Positions 32,789-43,336 of a stretch of DNA of 64,000 nt are shown in pieces. The notes under the pieces were generated by a model that did not search any database, was not told the origin of the DNA, and saw only the letters and a list, made by a program, of their open reading frames with translations. This stretch comes from Bathynomus jamesi (lineage: Eukaryota; Arthropoda; Malacostraca; Isopoda; Cirolanidae). Location of the stretch: assembly GCA_023014485.1 (NCBI GenBank), contig JAJOZX010002360.1, forward strand, positions 149,501 through 213,500. Direction: 5' to 3'. The stretch's first letter is position 1, and every line of letters begins with the position of its first letter. The position numbers and the translations under genes are program-made.

Positions 32789-32976
32789 CAGGCCCTCTCA
32801 GAGATCCAGAGAGGCCCAGGCCACTTCCAGCTTTGAGGCCCATAGCTAAACCCAATTATTACTTTCACTGCAAAACATTATATTCAAACCTGAAAGTTTC
32901 TAAATTGAAGGCCCCCTTAAGCTTGAGGCCCAGGCCAGAAGGCACTCCTACCCCCCCCCCCATCTGATAGGCCCTG
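32789..32976. mobile_element. Probable hAT MITE
   Basis: Ends CAGGCCCTCTCAGA and the complement of CAGGGCCTATCAGA are inverted repeats. Flanks TATATATA and TGTGTATA match at 6 of 8 positions, an imperfect duplication in a TA-rich site. Repeated GAGGCCCA motifs lie inside. No coding. Confidence 0.65.
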
Positions 32977-33071
32977 TGTGTATATATATATATATATATA
33001 TGCGCCTGGTGGTTTCTACCATATCTCAAGAGCTGAAATTTATATATGCGCCTTGGTGGTTTCTACATATC

Positions 33072-33789
33072 TCAAGAGCTGAAATTCTCCGTGTTAAATG
33101 ACATGTTGTCTTCTGACCATTTGTATATTTTGTTCGTGTCCCTGTGCAAGGCCTCCACGTTATGTACATCGCTGATTTTTCTGCTGATCTTTGTATCGTC
33201 TGCAAAGGATGTTACTATACTGTTGCTGTTTACTCCGCTGTCTATGTCTGTTAGCATGATAATGAACAGGAGTGGGGCCAGTACTGTCCATTGTGGTACT
33301 GAGCTGCGTACTTCCGATTCTGATGATGATATACACCTTGAATTTTGACGACCTGTAGACGTTCTCTGAGGAAGTTGTAGATCCATTTTCTTTTCCCACT
33401 TTGCCTGTGATTCCCATATATTTCATTTTATGTGCTATTATACCATGGTCACATTTGTCGAAAGCGTTAGCAAAATCTGTGTATATAACATCGTAGTTGT
33501 CATTGCCTTCCAATGCATCTAAGATATTGTTGTAGTGTTCTATTAGTTGTGATAGGCATGATCTACCTGATCGGAATCCATACTGATTTTCGTTGAATCT
33601 TTCCCGTGTCTTCAGGAAATCATAAATTTTCTCTCTAACTATTCTTTCAAATACTTTGGTGAGGTGAGACGTCAATGACACTGGTCTATAGTTCTTTGCT
33701 TGAGATCTGTCCCCTCCTTTATATATAGGGACAATGTTTGCTCTTTCAAGATGCTCGGTATTTCCCCACTGTCTAGGGATCTTCTCCAT
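33072..33789 (-). pseudogene. LINE reverse transcriptase, N-terminal and palm motifs
   Basis: Reads HLERANIVPIYKGGDRSQAK, NYRPVSLTSHLTKVFERIVR, FNENQYGFRSGRSCLSQLIE and YDVIYTDFANAFDKCDHGII. After a frame change near 33390 it continues VLAPLLFIIMLTDIDSGVNS and TSFADDTKISRKI, where FADD is the catalytic box. The C-terminal thumb is missing at the 33001 end. This enzyme copies the LINE transcript at the nick made by its endonuclease. Confidence 0.82.
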
Positions 33790-34203
33790 ATCCAGTATAA
33801 AGGTGTAGCTATTTCATTTTTTTACAGTGTTTAATCAATAATGCGTTCCAATTGTCCGGACCTGCAGCTGAATGTGGTTTCATTTGTCATATAGCTCTCG
33901 CTACATCTTCTGGGGTAAAATCAAAGTCTGTTATATACTCTCTCTCCTTGCAATTCCTCTTCAAAGATGCATTTATGTCAGTATCGCTTTGTCACTTTTT
34001 GGGGTACTGAAAACTGATTCATATTGAGCTCACAATGTATCAGATATTTCTTTTGGATCGTTGGTTAGTTCAATATTTCTCGTCTTTAAGGCCCAATAGC
34101 GGCGCGCGTTTTTGTTTTCCTTTTGCATAGCTATAGAAGTATTTTGGATTTTCCTTTGTTGCTTTTACCGCCTTTTCCTCTTCCTTCTCTGTATGGTCCT
34201 TAA

Positions 34204-35311
34204 TCAGGGTTTTTCTTTTATTGCTTTCCTGTCATTATCTCCGCAGTTGCCTAACTTCGCCTCCACTCTCTTTCTTTTGCGGAATAGTCTTCTCTTTTGC
34301 CTCTCTAGCCAGCTCCTCTTTCCTTTTGGCTGTGATTTCGGAGCATGTTTTTCTAAAATTCTCAGCGTTTTTTCTTCCAAGGTTGTTAGCATTTCTTCAG
34401 TTGTTTTATTCTCGAAAATTGTTCTCCATTCTATTTGGGCCACGTGCGATCTGATTGCTTCCCAATTTATAGTCTTGGAGTTTAAGTTAAAGGCCCCGAA
34501 TTTACTTCTTTCCTCAATATGTGTATTGCCTTTTAATGCTGTAGTCATATTTGTTGATATCTCGATTAAGTTGTGGTCGGAGATAATGGTTGGGGTTATT
34601 TTTATATCAGCAATCAAGTTCGTGTTATTCGTGAATACCAGATCCAGGCAGTTATATTTTCTGGTATTTTCTGTTATCTCCTGTGTCAGCATAAACTCAT
34701 TTGTGAGAGCCATCAACATTTTTGCTTGCTCCTGGTCTTCTCTTGTGCCCCCTTTGTCCTGGTGAATATATATATTCCTATCCACCTTTTGTATTTTATA
34801 AATGGGAAGTTAAAGTCTCCGCAGATCATTATATTGGGGGATGGAGGGTTTATGGCCTTTATTAGCTTTCTGATGTCATCAACGGCCTCCGAGAATTTTT
34901 CGGTTGGGGTGCTTGGAGGTCTATAGATGACTATTACTATCAAGTTTAGTTTTTCTATTTTCACTGCTAGGAGTTCCACATAGCTGTTTGATTTACTTAT
35001 TATCGTCTCTGTCATACGACCTTCCTGTACATATATAGCACAGCCACTTTACGTCTCGTCGTTCTATCCGCTCTTAGTAAATTGAAGCCCTGTATATTTA
35101 TCTCTTTCTTATCAATACAATGTTCGCAGTTTTCACAATTTCCTTGGCAATCTTTAAGATGAGTTTCTGTGAGGCATGAGATGTCCGCCCTTGTTTCGTC
35201 CATAAATCCTTTCAGGTACGAAACCTTATTGAGTGATTGGTTTGGTCTTATTCCTTGAATATTAGCCAGGACAATTTTTATGTTCTCTGTTTTTCGTTGC
35301 CCCTTGTGCAT
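34204..35311 (-). pseudogene. LINE APE-type endonuclease
   Basis: Starts MHKGQRKTENIKIVLANIQG (35311), with ADISCLTETHLKD, then after a shift near 35015 IVIVIYRPPSTPTEKF and NIMICGDFNFPFIKY. After a second shift near 34785 come NCLDLVFTNNTNLI and TPTIISDHNLIEI. These are the metal-binding and catalytic blocks of APE endonucleases (GDFN, SDH). The frame continues to a basic linker toward the RT. Confidence 0.8.
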
Positions 35312-35462
35312 TTCAAGTTCGTTTGCCTTCGATATCGCTTGATTCGTTGCCCTATGATCCTCCGAGAGAGATCCGTTTCCGTCTACTTGTACCGGTAGCT
35401 TCTTGCCCGGTAGCGGTTTGGCTCGGGGGTTTCCAGCTGTGTCAACTGCGTGTGGATGACAT

Positions 35463-36531
35463 TTAGCATCCGTAACGTGTCCGCGATGTTGAAAAATTTT
35501 CTTGTTCGCTTATTGTGTTCCTATTGTTGTTCCTATTGTTATTGTTATTCCTATTGTTATTTAAACTTTTCCCTTTGTTCTTTGAGTCCGTCGGGAGATG
35601 TTGATAGTAGCATTTTTTCCCGAATTTGTAGGTTCCATATTTTGCGTAAGTCCTGCAAATGTCCGGGTGGTAGAATTTACATCCGTCTCCAAATTTACAA
35701 TGACCATTATTATACTGTAGAAGAAATTGCATATTGAGGGATGTTCATATATACATTGTCCTCTTTTAAATCTGCAATTATCGTTTATATAATATCTGCA
35801 TATAATTCCTTCCCCATATTTACTCGTGGCCTTTGTTTTTTGCTCCTTATTGGGGGACAGTTTCACTCCGTTTTCTTGATTGCCCTCTTGTCTTGTCCTA
35901 TTTGTGCTAGTTGTGTTTGTGTCCTTCGTTGCCCTTATGCTATATGTTGTCAGGGCCGGATTAAGCATTGTTAGGGCCGGGGGCAATTAATATTTTCGGG
36001 CCGGTGTCACTAGAAAAACACTAGAAAAACACAATTCTTTACCTGATACATCATACATGAGTGATGTGATCAGCTGACTGGGATCGATCAACAGAAAATG
36101 AAACAAAAACAAAGATGTGATTACAGAAAATGTATACTTTGTTCACATAAATGGGATACTAAACTAGGTTTTGTAGAAGCGGAATCTAGAATTTTTTTCC
36201 TTCCTCACGGTCGACCAATTATTTCAACGGTAGATTATAGCGTTTACGTAGTTTCTTGGGGTCGGTCTGCGTCTTGGGGCCGGTCAGCATCTGGGGCCAG
36301 GGACAAGTGCCCGCTTTGCCCCCATTATAATCCGCTACTGTGTGTTGTCTTTACACTCTTTGTCGCCTGTGTGTTTTCGGCCTCGTTTTGTGACAGTATT
36401 TGATTTTTTTCTATTTCGCCTTTCTCCGTTTCTTCCGTTTTCCACTGTTCTTTGTTCCCACTTTCCTCTTTCATTCTCTTCTCGTAGTCTCTTTCTGCTT
36501 TAAATACTGTAAAAGAATTTAATTCGGTCAA
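35463..36531 (-). pseudogene. LINE ORF1 with CCCH zinc fingers, split by a MITE
   Basis: The N-terminus MTELNSFTVFKAERDYEKRM (36531) is coiled-coil-like and rich in Glu/Lys. After the hAT MITE (35951-36340) the protein continues with IICRYYINDNCRFKRGQCIY (EHPSIC), then NGHCKFGDGCKFYHPDIC and YAKYGTYKFGKKCYYQHLPT. Each has the C-x-C-x-C-x3-H pattern of CCCH fingers. An Asn/Arg-rich low-complexity tail follows. One frameshift lies near 35725. By analogy with other LINE ORF1 proteins it probably binds element RNA. Confidence 0.78.
35951..36340. mobile_element. hAT MITE inside LINE ORF1
   Basis: Ends CAGGGCCGGATTAAGC and the complement of CAGTAGCGGATTATAA form imperfect inverted repeats. Flanking octamers TATGTTGT (35943-35950) and TGTGTTGT (36341-36348) match at 7 of 8. 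Internal GGGGCCGGTC motifs. No transposase. Confidence 0.82.
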
Positions 36532-36591
36532 GCAGTTTTCGCAGAATTTTTTATCCCATTAAACTGCTTTGCGTTCGTTATAAGAGAGATT

Positions 36592-36596
<5 letters not shown>

Positions 36597-36669
<73 letters not shown>
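36597..36669. repeat. (TA)n microsatellite
   Basis: About 36 TA units immediately before the Penelope family 2 left arm. Confidence 0.95.
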
Positions 36670-36674
<5 letters not shown>

Positions 36675-36720
36675 ATGAATAAAACCACGAAGGAAAGGAA
36701 ACACAGATGGTGCTCAAGCG

Positions 36721-36743
36721 CTTTCGTCTAATGACATCCTCAG
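36721..36743 (-). ncRNA. Hammerhead-like core, family 2 left arm
   Basis: On the minus strand the sequence reads CTGAGGA, a T, GTC, loop ATTA, GAC, GAAAG, the order of a hammerhead ribozyme core (CUGANGA, helix II, GAAA). There is one extra T before helix II and I cannot see a clean helix I, so activity is doubtful. Penelope elements are reported to carry such motifs. Confidence 0.4.
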
Positions 36744-37194
36744 GAACACTGAAGTACATAAAGAATTACAGCCTATATATAGGTTACAGAAAGAGAAAAA
36801 AAAAATATATATATATACAATAAACGGAGAAACGAAATTAAAGGATTGTGGAAGGGGGCACACAAATTTATAAGGAAAAACTATCGATTTTTAGCACAAG
36901 ATTAAGATTTGTTTCCAAACAATGTTATAGATAACAAAAAATAAATAAATAAAAATAAAATATATATATACAAATTTATACTGGAAATCTGCCCAAGTTT
37001 TAGCACTCTGCTCTTTTTTTATATAAAAATTGAACAATTATCGATTTTTAGCACAAGATTAAAAGATTTGTTTCCAAACAATGTTATAGATAAAAAAAAA
37101 AATATATATACATATATACAAATTTATACTGGAAATCTGCCCGGGTTTTAGCACTCTGCCCTATTTTTTGTATATAAAAATTGAAAAATAAGTT

Positions 37195-38601
37195 AAAACC
37201 CACAAACCTGGCAACCCTATGCGCCCTATTATTAGCTCGGTGGGCTCTATTACTTATAAACTCTCCAAATGGCTTGTCAAAGTCTTGTCCCCCATTCTTG
37301 GAACTATCTCTGATTCACATGTAAAAAATTCCATGGATCTTACTGAAAAATTGAATAATGCACGTATTGAAACTAACGATAGATTGATCAGTTTTGACGT
37401 TTGTTCATTGTTTACAAAAGTGCCGATTGACGATATGCTTGACTTTCTCTCCCAAGAATTATATAAGTATGACCTGCCACTACCTTCACACATTGTTTTG
37501 GAACTTATTAAGCTTTGCATCAAAGACTGTAAATTCACTTTCAATAACGAGTATTATCAACAAGTTTTTGGGATGGCCATGGGCAACCCCTTGTCGCCCC
37601 TCCTCTCCAATATTTATATGGAGTTTTTCGAAATTACTTACATTCCGAGAATCCTGGGGGTTGGCATCCCTTGGTTGCGGTACGTCGACGATATTTTGTG
37701 TATCTGGCCCATGAATCGTGACCTGGATAACTTCCTCCTTCAGTTAAATGATCAAGTCCCCTCTATTAAGTTTACTTTAGAAGTGGAACAAGACAATTCA
37801 ATCCCATTTTTGGATGTGCGTGTACATAGGGAAAGCCCAGGTTTTAAGTTTAGTATCTATCGGAAAAAACAAACAATTTGTCCTACGTACACTTTTACTC
37901 GGGACATGACACCCCCACTAAGAAGGCCATTTTTTCTTCAATGTTTCTCCGCGCCCTTAGGATCGCCAGTCCGGAATACATCGATGCCGAATTAGAAAAA
38001 ATCAACGGTATTGGAAGTGATCTGTGTTATCCATCTGCGTTTATGGAATCTTGTCTCAACAAGGCAAAACGAACTTTCTATCGCGTCAATAATAACACTC
38101 GTACTTTGTCAAAAAATATTTTAGTACTTCCATTTTTCCCGGGCTTTTTAGGCATTGCTAATGTATTTAAACTTTTGGATATTAATGTAGTATTTTCATA
38201 TAACAATATTGTGAAAAATATCATAGTAAAAAAGCCCTACCAATAATTCAGGCATTATCTATAAAATTGGTTGTAAACAATGTGATTCCTTTTACATAGG
38301 TCAGACGGGAAAGGATTTGCACACAAGTATAAAACAGCATCAATATTCCGTTAGAACAGGACAATTGTCCAGTGCCCTTTTTGTCCATTTGTCAGAGTTA
38401 TCCCACTGTATTGATTGGAATAATGCTTCAGTTTTATTCCACTCTAGCAACATTGTTAATAGAAATATTCTTGAGTCTGCCATTATCCAACTAACAAATA
38501 ACTTCAACATAAGCAAAGGACTTTTTCAACTCGATCCTGTTGTTTTGAATTCCTTCAGAACAGATTTAGATGAGAAAGGTAGAACGCTAAATCTTTGGTA
38601 A
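37195..38601 (+). pseudogene. Penelope-like RT and GIY-YIG endonuclease, truncated and frameshifted
   Basis: The frame 37219-37995 begins within the RT: RPIISSVGSITYKLSKWLVK, ISFDVCSLFTKVPIDDMLDF, GMAMGNPLSPLLSNIYMEFF and the catalytic WLRYVDDILCIW. After a shift near 37880 it continues AIFSSMFLRALRIASPEYID, and after a stop near 38245 the endonuclease reads GIIYKIGCKQCDSFYIGQTG, with GIY...YIG and downstream basic residues, then NRNILESAIIQLTNNFN. The N-terminal part of the RT is missing. The pair of domains identifies a Penelope-like retroelement, a group related to telomerase. Confidence 0.87.
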
Positions 38602-38695
38602 AATTTGTATGCCACCCTAATAACTTATTTTTCAATTTTTATATACAAAAAATAGGGCAGAGTGCTAAAACCCGGGCAGATTTCCAGTATAAATT

Positions 38696-38743
<48 letters not shown>

Positions 38744-39019
38744 TTTATCTATAACATTGTTTGGAAACAAATCTTTTAATCTTGTGCTAAAAATCGATAA
38801 TTGTTCAATTTTTATATACAAAAAGAGCAGAGTGCTAAAACTTGGGCAGATTTCCAGTATAAATTTGTATATATATATATTTAATTTTTATTATTATTAT
38901 TTTTTTTTATCTATAACATTGTTTGGAAACAAATCTTAATCTTGTGCTAAAAATCGATAGTTTTTCCTTATAAATTTGTGTGCCCCCTTCCACAATCCTT
39001 TAATTTCGTTTCTCCGTTT

Positions 39020-39074
<55 letters not shown>

Positions 39075-39126
39075 CTCTTTCTGTAACCTATATATAGGCT
39101 GTAATTCTTTATGTACTTCAGTGTTC

Positions 39127-39149
39127 CTGAGGATGTCATTAGACGAAAG
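39127..39149 (+). ncRNA. Hammerhead-like core, family 2 right arm
   Basis: CTGAGGA at 39127-39133, then TGTC, loop ATTA, GAC and GAAAG. It is the mirror copy of the left-arm motif and has the same caveats. Confidence 0.4.
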
Positions 39150-39231
39150 CGCTTGAGCACCATCTGTGTTTCCTTTCCTTCGTGGTTTTATTCATCATAA
39201 ATATTTTTCACGTGTTACTTTCGTGAAATAT

Positions 39232-39235
<4 letters not shown>

Positions 39236-39285
<50 letters not shown>

Positions 39286-40533
39286 CCCGGGTTTAAATAA
39301 AATTTCGGTAATAAAAGATATATATAAAACTTTAGTTAAAAAAAATTGTGAAATGTTCAAATACACTTTGCACAACACAAAACTCAAATATCTTCAAAAT
39401 GTTTTTTAGAACACCACTCTCATTTAAAACAAATACATATTCAGATGCAAGCACCCTTTGGGCCGACGTTAAGGTATTTGGGATATGCCAAATACTAATA
39501 GATCTCTGCAGCTGTCTGGGTAAAAAAAAAAATCATAAAATTTATGAAATACTGTACCTCATTGTTCTCCAACATTCAATTGTAATTGAATAGGTTTTGT
39601 CATCCAATAAGTTTAATCCACTTTTACTTATGATTTCTATAAAATTTGGGATGTCGTATATATATATATATATATAAGCAATAAAATATATTGAATACAT
39701 GGCAAAGACAAAAGTGGATTTGTTCACTTGTTCCAAACGTGTTCTGAACGTCACAAGAACCGTGAAGCAAATATGTCTGCCACTTCCTTACTCGCCTCCC
39801 TTGGGAAATTATCAAGGGAATATTCCGAAGCTGCGAAAACTTGAGTACCAGAGCCTATAAGTAAAACGTGGGGGGATACCGATTTTAAATACGAGGGGGT
39901 GGCATGCTTTAAAATAGATGGGGACGAGGAAAGTGAGGTATCAATTGGAAATATGTCCCAAATATAAAGTGGTATTTCTCCCTTAAAAGCGAGTTATTTC
40001 CCCCCCTCAAACAAGGGGTGTTACCCTGTAGAAATGTAAAGTAAAGGTGTGTGTGTGTGTGTGTGTGTGTGTGTAAGGAAGAGGGATTATTATTCTTTCA
40101 GACGCACGAAGCATGTGTCAACAAAAAAAAAAAAATGACGGGGTGGGTGGGAAAAGCCCCCGGACATTGAAACCCAAATAATTCGATGCCTTAAACTCGG
40201 CTGTATTTTCGTTGCTCGTTCCTTATCGTTCGAACGAATCAATCGATAGACGATTCGAGGAAAGGAATTTGCTTGCACTCCAAATGAAATTGGTAATTTT
40301 TTAATTCAATTTAACAACCGGCCGGAGGTGAAGGGCTGTTTTATTGACCTCTGCCGAAGGCGGTATTGGCGTCTGCAGATAGTTTCAAAGTCTTCAACGG
40401 GGAAACAGTCTTTAAACACTTCTCATAAATTGCTTAAAACTTTTTTTAAAGGAGGAGTGGGGGGGGGGAGGTGTAGCTGGCAATGGAAACGTTCATGTGA
40501 TTTGAAGAGTAAATTCACTTTTAACATTTTATG

Positions 40534-40582
<49 letters not shown>

Positions 40583-40650
40583 ATACCTACATGTATATGG
40601 TATGAATTTCACAATTCAATTAAATACGTGAAATGAATGAATGATGCAAA
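39236..40650. other. Non-coding stretch with microsatellites
   Basis: (TA)n at 39236-39284, (GT)n at 40050-40075 and (CT)n at 40537-40578. Some short frames exist (39348, 40328), but none shows a recognisable domain. Confidence 0.6.
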
Positions 40651-40659
40651 CCCACAAGG

Positions 40660-40775
40660 AAAAAGAAAAATGATTCCAAGGCCTTTCGTGTATTCAGAAG
40701 TACACCTCTTCAGGGAATTCCCTGACGAGGTATACTTCTGAATACACGAAAGGTCTTGGAATAATTTTTCTATTT

Positions 40776-40779
<4 letters not shown>
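40660..40779. repeat. Inverted pair of Penelope-like ends with hammerhead-like cores
   Basis: A 120-bp near-perfect palindrome centred at about 40718. The plus half has CTGACGA (40722-40728), a GTAT/ATAC stem and CGAAAGG (40746-40752); the minus half has CTGAAGA, the same stem and CGAAAGG. The layout matches the inverted family 2 Penelope termini but with a different sequence and no ORF between. Confidence 0.55.
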
Positions 40780-40784
<5 letters not shown>

Positions 40785-40821
<37 letters not shown>

Positions 40822-41955
40822 TATTAATCCCCTTATTTCTGTCACTTTGACAGGATATCATTGATTAAATTATTATTCTACTGTGATAAAAACTTTCATA
40901 TCATCTATACAGAATACGTTTTATATTTCACCCTGATGGTGAATGCAGAATTCGATAGACAGCGTTCAGTCACGCATGATCGATTAATTTATTTGACTCA
41001 AAGATGACTGAAAAAGTTCGACCACTTTCCTAGAATTTATGCTATCTTGAGAGAATACTTGATACAAATTTCGATCTCATTAATCGGTCTGAACCCATGA
41101 ACGGGTAAAAATAGTTTCAATCTTCATAACCGCCCGCAAAAAATTTTCTTGTACCCGCAGTCGAAATAGATTTACCCTTAAACGTCTATTAAACTCCACT
41201 TCCTACCCCCGCTCCAAATCAAATATCTTACGCGTATACCCGACTGGATCAAAAGTGGTTTTGAGCGGGTATATACGATTAATGTGCGGTTCTGTAGGTT
41301 TTTATAAAACGTCTAGATTTTAGTGGTTGATCCTAATTTATAAATAAATCACTCGTAGTTTAAAGTATATCAAATAACTAAGTTCATTTCGATTCGTGTA
41401 ACGTTGTTCTTACTGAATTTTGATACCTCTCAGACACAGAATTTACTTATAATAAAATTATAATAATTCACTCTAAGGTTTAAACAAGTCACGTTTATCG
41501 TTATAATTCCACGTCCCATTTTAGTAACACTTTCCTCGTGTATTAAATTCAATGAAAATTTATGATGAATTTTGTTTTACGTTTCGGGTGAAACGTATAA
41601 TTCGCTCATTTTCATCAGTAGTATGGTTGCACTTTCTGAAAAGTTTGCTTAGAAACTTAAAGTTTCTGAAATGTATAAAAATTCCTAATCGATATTTTTT
41701 TCTTTTAATATTTTATCCTTTTTATGGCGACAGCAACAAGAATTTCAAGAGCAAAATACCAATCATTCCCAATTAGAAATTGTTTATGCTTTCTAGAAAT
41801 CTTTTGTTTCTAGCCGGACTTTTTTCCGAAAGTGTATATTTCATCCGAAACTTAAAACCAAATTTATAATGAATGTGTATTAAGTTATACATTTGAAATG
41901 CGACTAAAATGGGGACGCAAAAATGTTTAATCGAACGTCTTAATACGGTTTAAAG
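40785..41955. other. Non-coding stretch, nothing recognised
   Basis: Starts with (TA)n to about 40818. The rest is AT-rich with no supported gene; the 74-codon frame at 41552-41776 has no recognisable domain. Confidence 0.5.
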
Positions 41956-42166
41956 CGGTGATTCTTAACCCCTGGGTCGCGACAGAAAATTGGGTCGCCA
42001 AGCCATTTTGATTGCGTCATTATATCGTCATTTATCATTTGTTACGTTATCCCTAATCATTTTACCAATATTTATTTTATTATCTATTACGAGTGAACTG
42101 TTTGAAGACACGAGTCGCCGAACTAGCCCCACGACCAGAATTTGGGTCGTATATTAAGAACCACTG
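41956..42166. mobile_element. hAT MITE (GTGGTTCTTAA type)
   Basis: Ends CGGTGATTCTTAACC and the complement of CAGTGGTTCTTAA are followed inward by TGGGTCGCGAC and its complement, a widespread hAT end. Flanks GTTTAAAG and GTTTAGGG match at 6 of 8. Length is 211 bp. Confidence 0.8.
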
Positions 42167-42403
42167 GTTTAGGGCGTACGATGCTCTATGTAAGTGAAGG
42201 ATTACATAAATATTACATATACAGTAAATAACATTATTTCATCGCTCATTTTTGAAGTGTTATTATTTATATTTTGTAAATATTTATTTCTTCCAATATT
42301 ATTTTATAAATAGGATATTTTTTTATCCATTCTTCAAATTTACAGTAGATACTTATATTTCGTTCGCTGCAATGACGTCCTTTGTAATAAATTCTATTTA
42401 TAT

Positions 42404-42465
<62 letters not shown>

Positions 42466-42934
42466 ATGCCACATAAAAAATATAATTCGAACCAGTGTAT
42501 TGAGGTACTTTTTAAAAATAAATTTCACCTTTTTTTTTTCTCAGTTTTTATTCTTTCCTTCCCAAAATGGTTTCTCCTCTTTATACATTCCCCTTCTCCC
42601 CTGTCTTTATACCTCCTCCCCTTTGCGGCCCTTCTCATCCCCTCTTTCCCTCTGGCCTTCCTTTTTCAGTGCCTCCAATCTCCGTTCCGCTAAAAGAGTG
42701 ATCCGATAAAATAAAGCATTAGCAGTCCTTCGTCTCATGAATAATCGAGAAAGGCAAATGGCGCTGCGCCGAGTGTTTTTCTTGTAGCTGCTTATTTCGT
42801 TCTAGATAACTTATTCATTCGGACTATTCCACGTCAGATAACGGCCTCTTCCTCTTCCTCCTCTTCCTACCTCCGCCTCATACGCTACTCTCCGCCGTAT
42901 TCGAGAAAAAATTTATACGAAAGTATCCGCGTGT
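42167..42934. other. Non-coding stretch with (GA)n microsatellite
   Basis: A pure (GA)n tract spans 42406-42461. CT-rich sequence follows at 42590-42890. No gene is supported. Confidence 0.6.
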
Positions 42935-43260
42935 AGCGGCACCGCTTTCACTAGATCAGCGAAGTTAAGCGACGTTAAGTGTAGGTAATAGTTGGATGGG
43001 TGCCCATCCTCCGCGACTCTTAGATGGTTCGGATTCCACGTTAAGCCGTACGGAGGTTTTCTCCGTCGCGTGACTTTCACACCGTTATGGAGGAGGTTAA
43101 AAACTTCGAAAACATCATCTCTCTATCTATCCACGTACGTATCGAGTCTCTCTTTACATTTTGTAACTATGAACGATAGACGCCAATAGCCACCATGGAG
43201 TCGATTCTGTATTTACGAGGAACTAACTCGGATGTAATAATAATAATGACAATAAATAGT
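42935..43260 (+). repeat. 5S rRNA-derived SINE, copy 1
   Basis: The head GATCAGCGAAGTTAAGCGAC, then TAATAGTTGGATGGGTG, matches the internal promoter region of 5S rRNA (box A to box C). It is followed by GGTTCGGATTCCACGTTAAG (43026-43045) and a body ending in an AATAATAATAATGACAATAA tail. It lacks the outer 5S sequence, so it is a SINE and not a 5S gene. It was probably mobilised by a LINE in trans. Confidence 0.75.
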
Positions 43261-43336
43261 CAAGAGTGCCAGAAACTGGCATAGCGCTCAGGCCAGACGA
43301 AAGTGTCCTATTGCTTTAACTCCCGGACTATATGTA

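Larger units (their letters stand above)
33001..36531 (-). mobile_element. Zinc-finger-ORF1 LINE, minus-strand copy
   Basis: From right to left it holds ORF1 with CCCH fingers (36531-35463, split by a hAT MITE), an endonuclease (35311-34204) and RT (33789-33072). A 39-bp region is duplicated at about 33003-33080 at the truncated 3' end. A diverged plus-strand copy occupies 50600-55740. It belongs to the Jockey/CR1/L2 group of LINEs by RT motifs; the exact clade is not resolved. Confidence 0.82.
36670..39199 (+). mobile_element. Penelope-like element family 2 with inverted terminal repeats
   Basis: Left arm 36670-37192 and right arm about 38612-39199 are long inverted copies (they share TGCTCAAGCGCTTTCGTCTA, TTTGTTTCCAAACAATG and TTTTAGCACTCTG in complementary sense). 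Between them lies a 5'-truncated RT/GIY-YIG coding region. Terminal repeats in inverted orientation are known for Penelope elements. Within each arm an inner block of about 165 bp (GGAAATCTGCCC to AACAATGTTATAGAT) is itself duplicated. Confidence 0.85.

Noticed and set aside
34112..34765. 217-codon plus-strand frame with hydrophobic, membrane-like sequence
   Set aside because: It lies antisense to the LINE endonuclease on the minus strand, whose motifs (GDFN, SDH) are recognisable. The hydrophobic look is a by-product of the complementary strand.
42950..43010. 5S rRNA gene
   Set aside because: Only the internal promoter region matches. The 5' and 3' parts needed for helix I are missing and SINE sequence follows.
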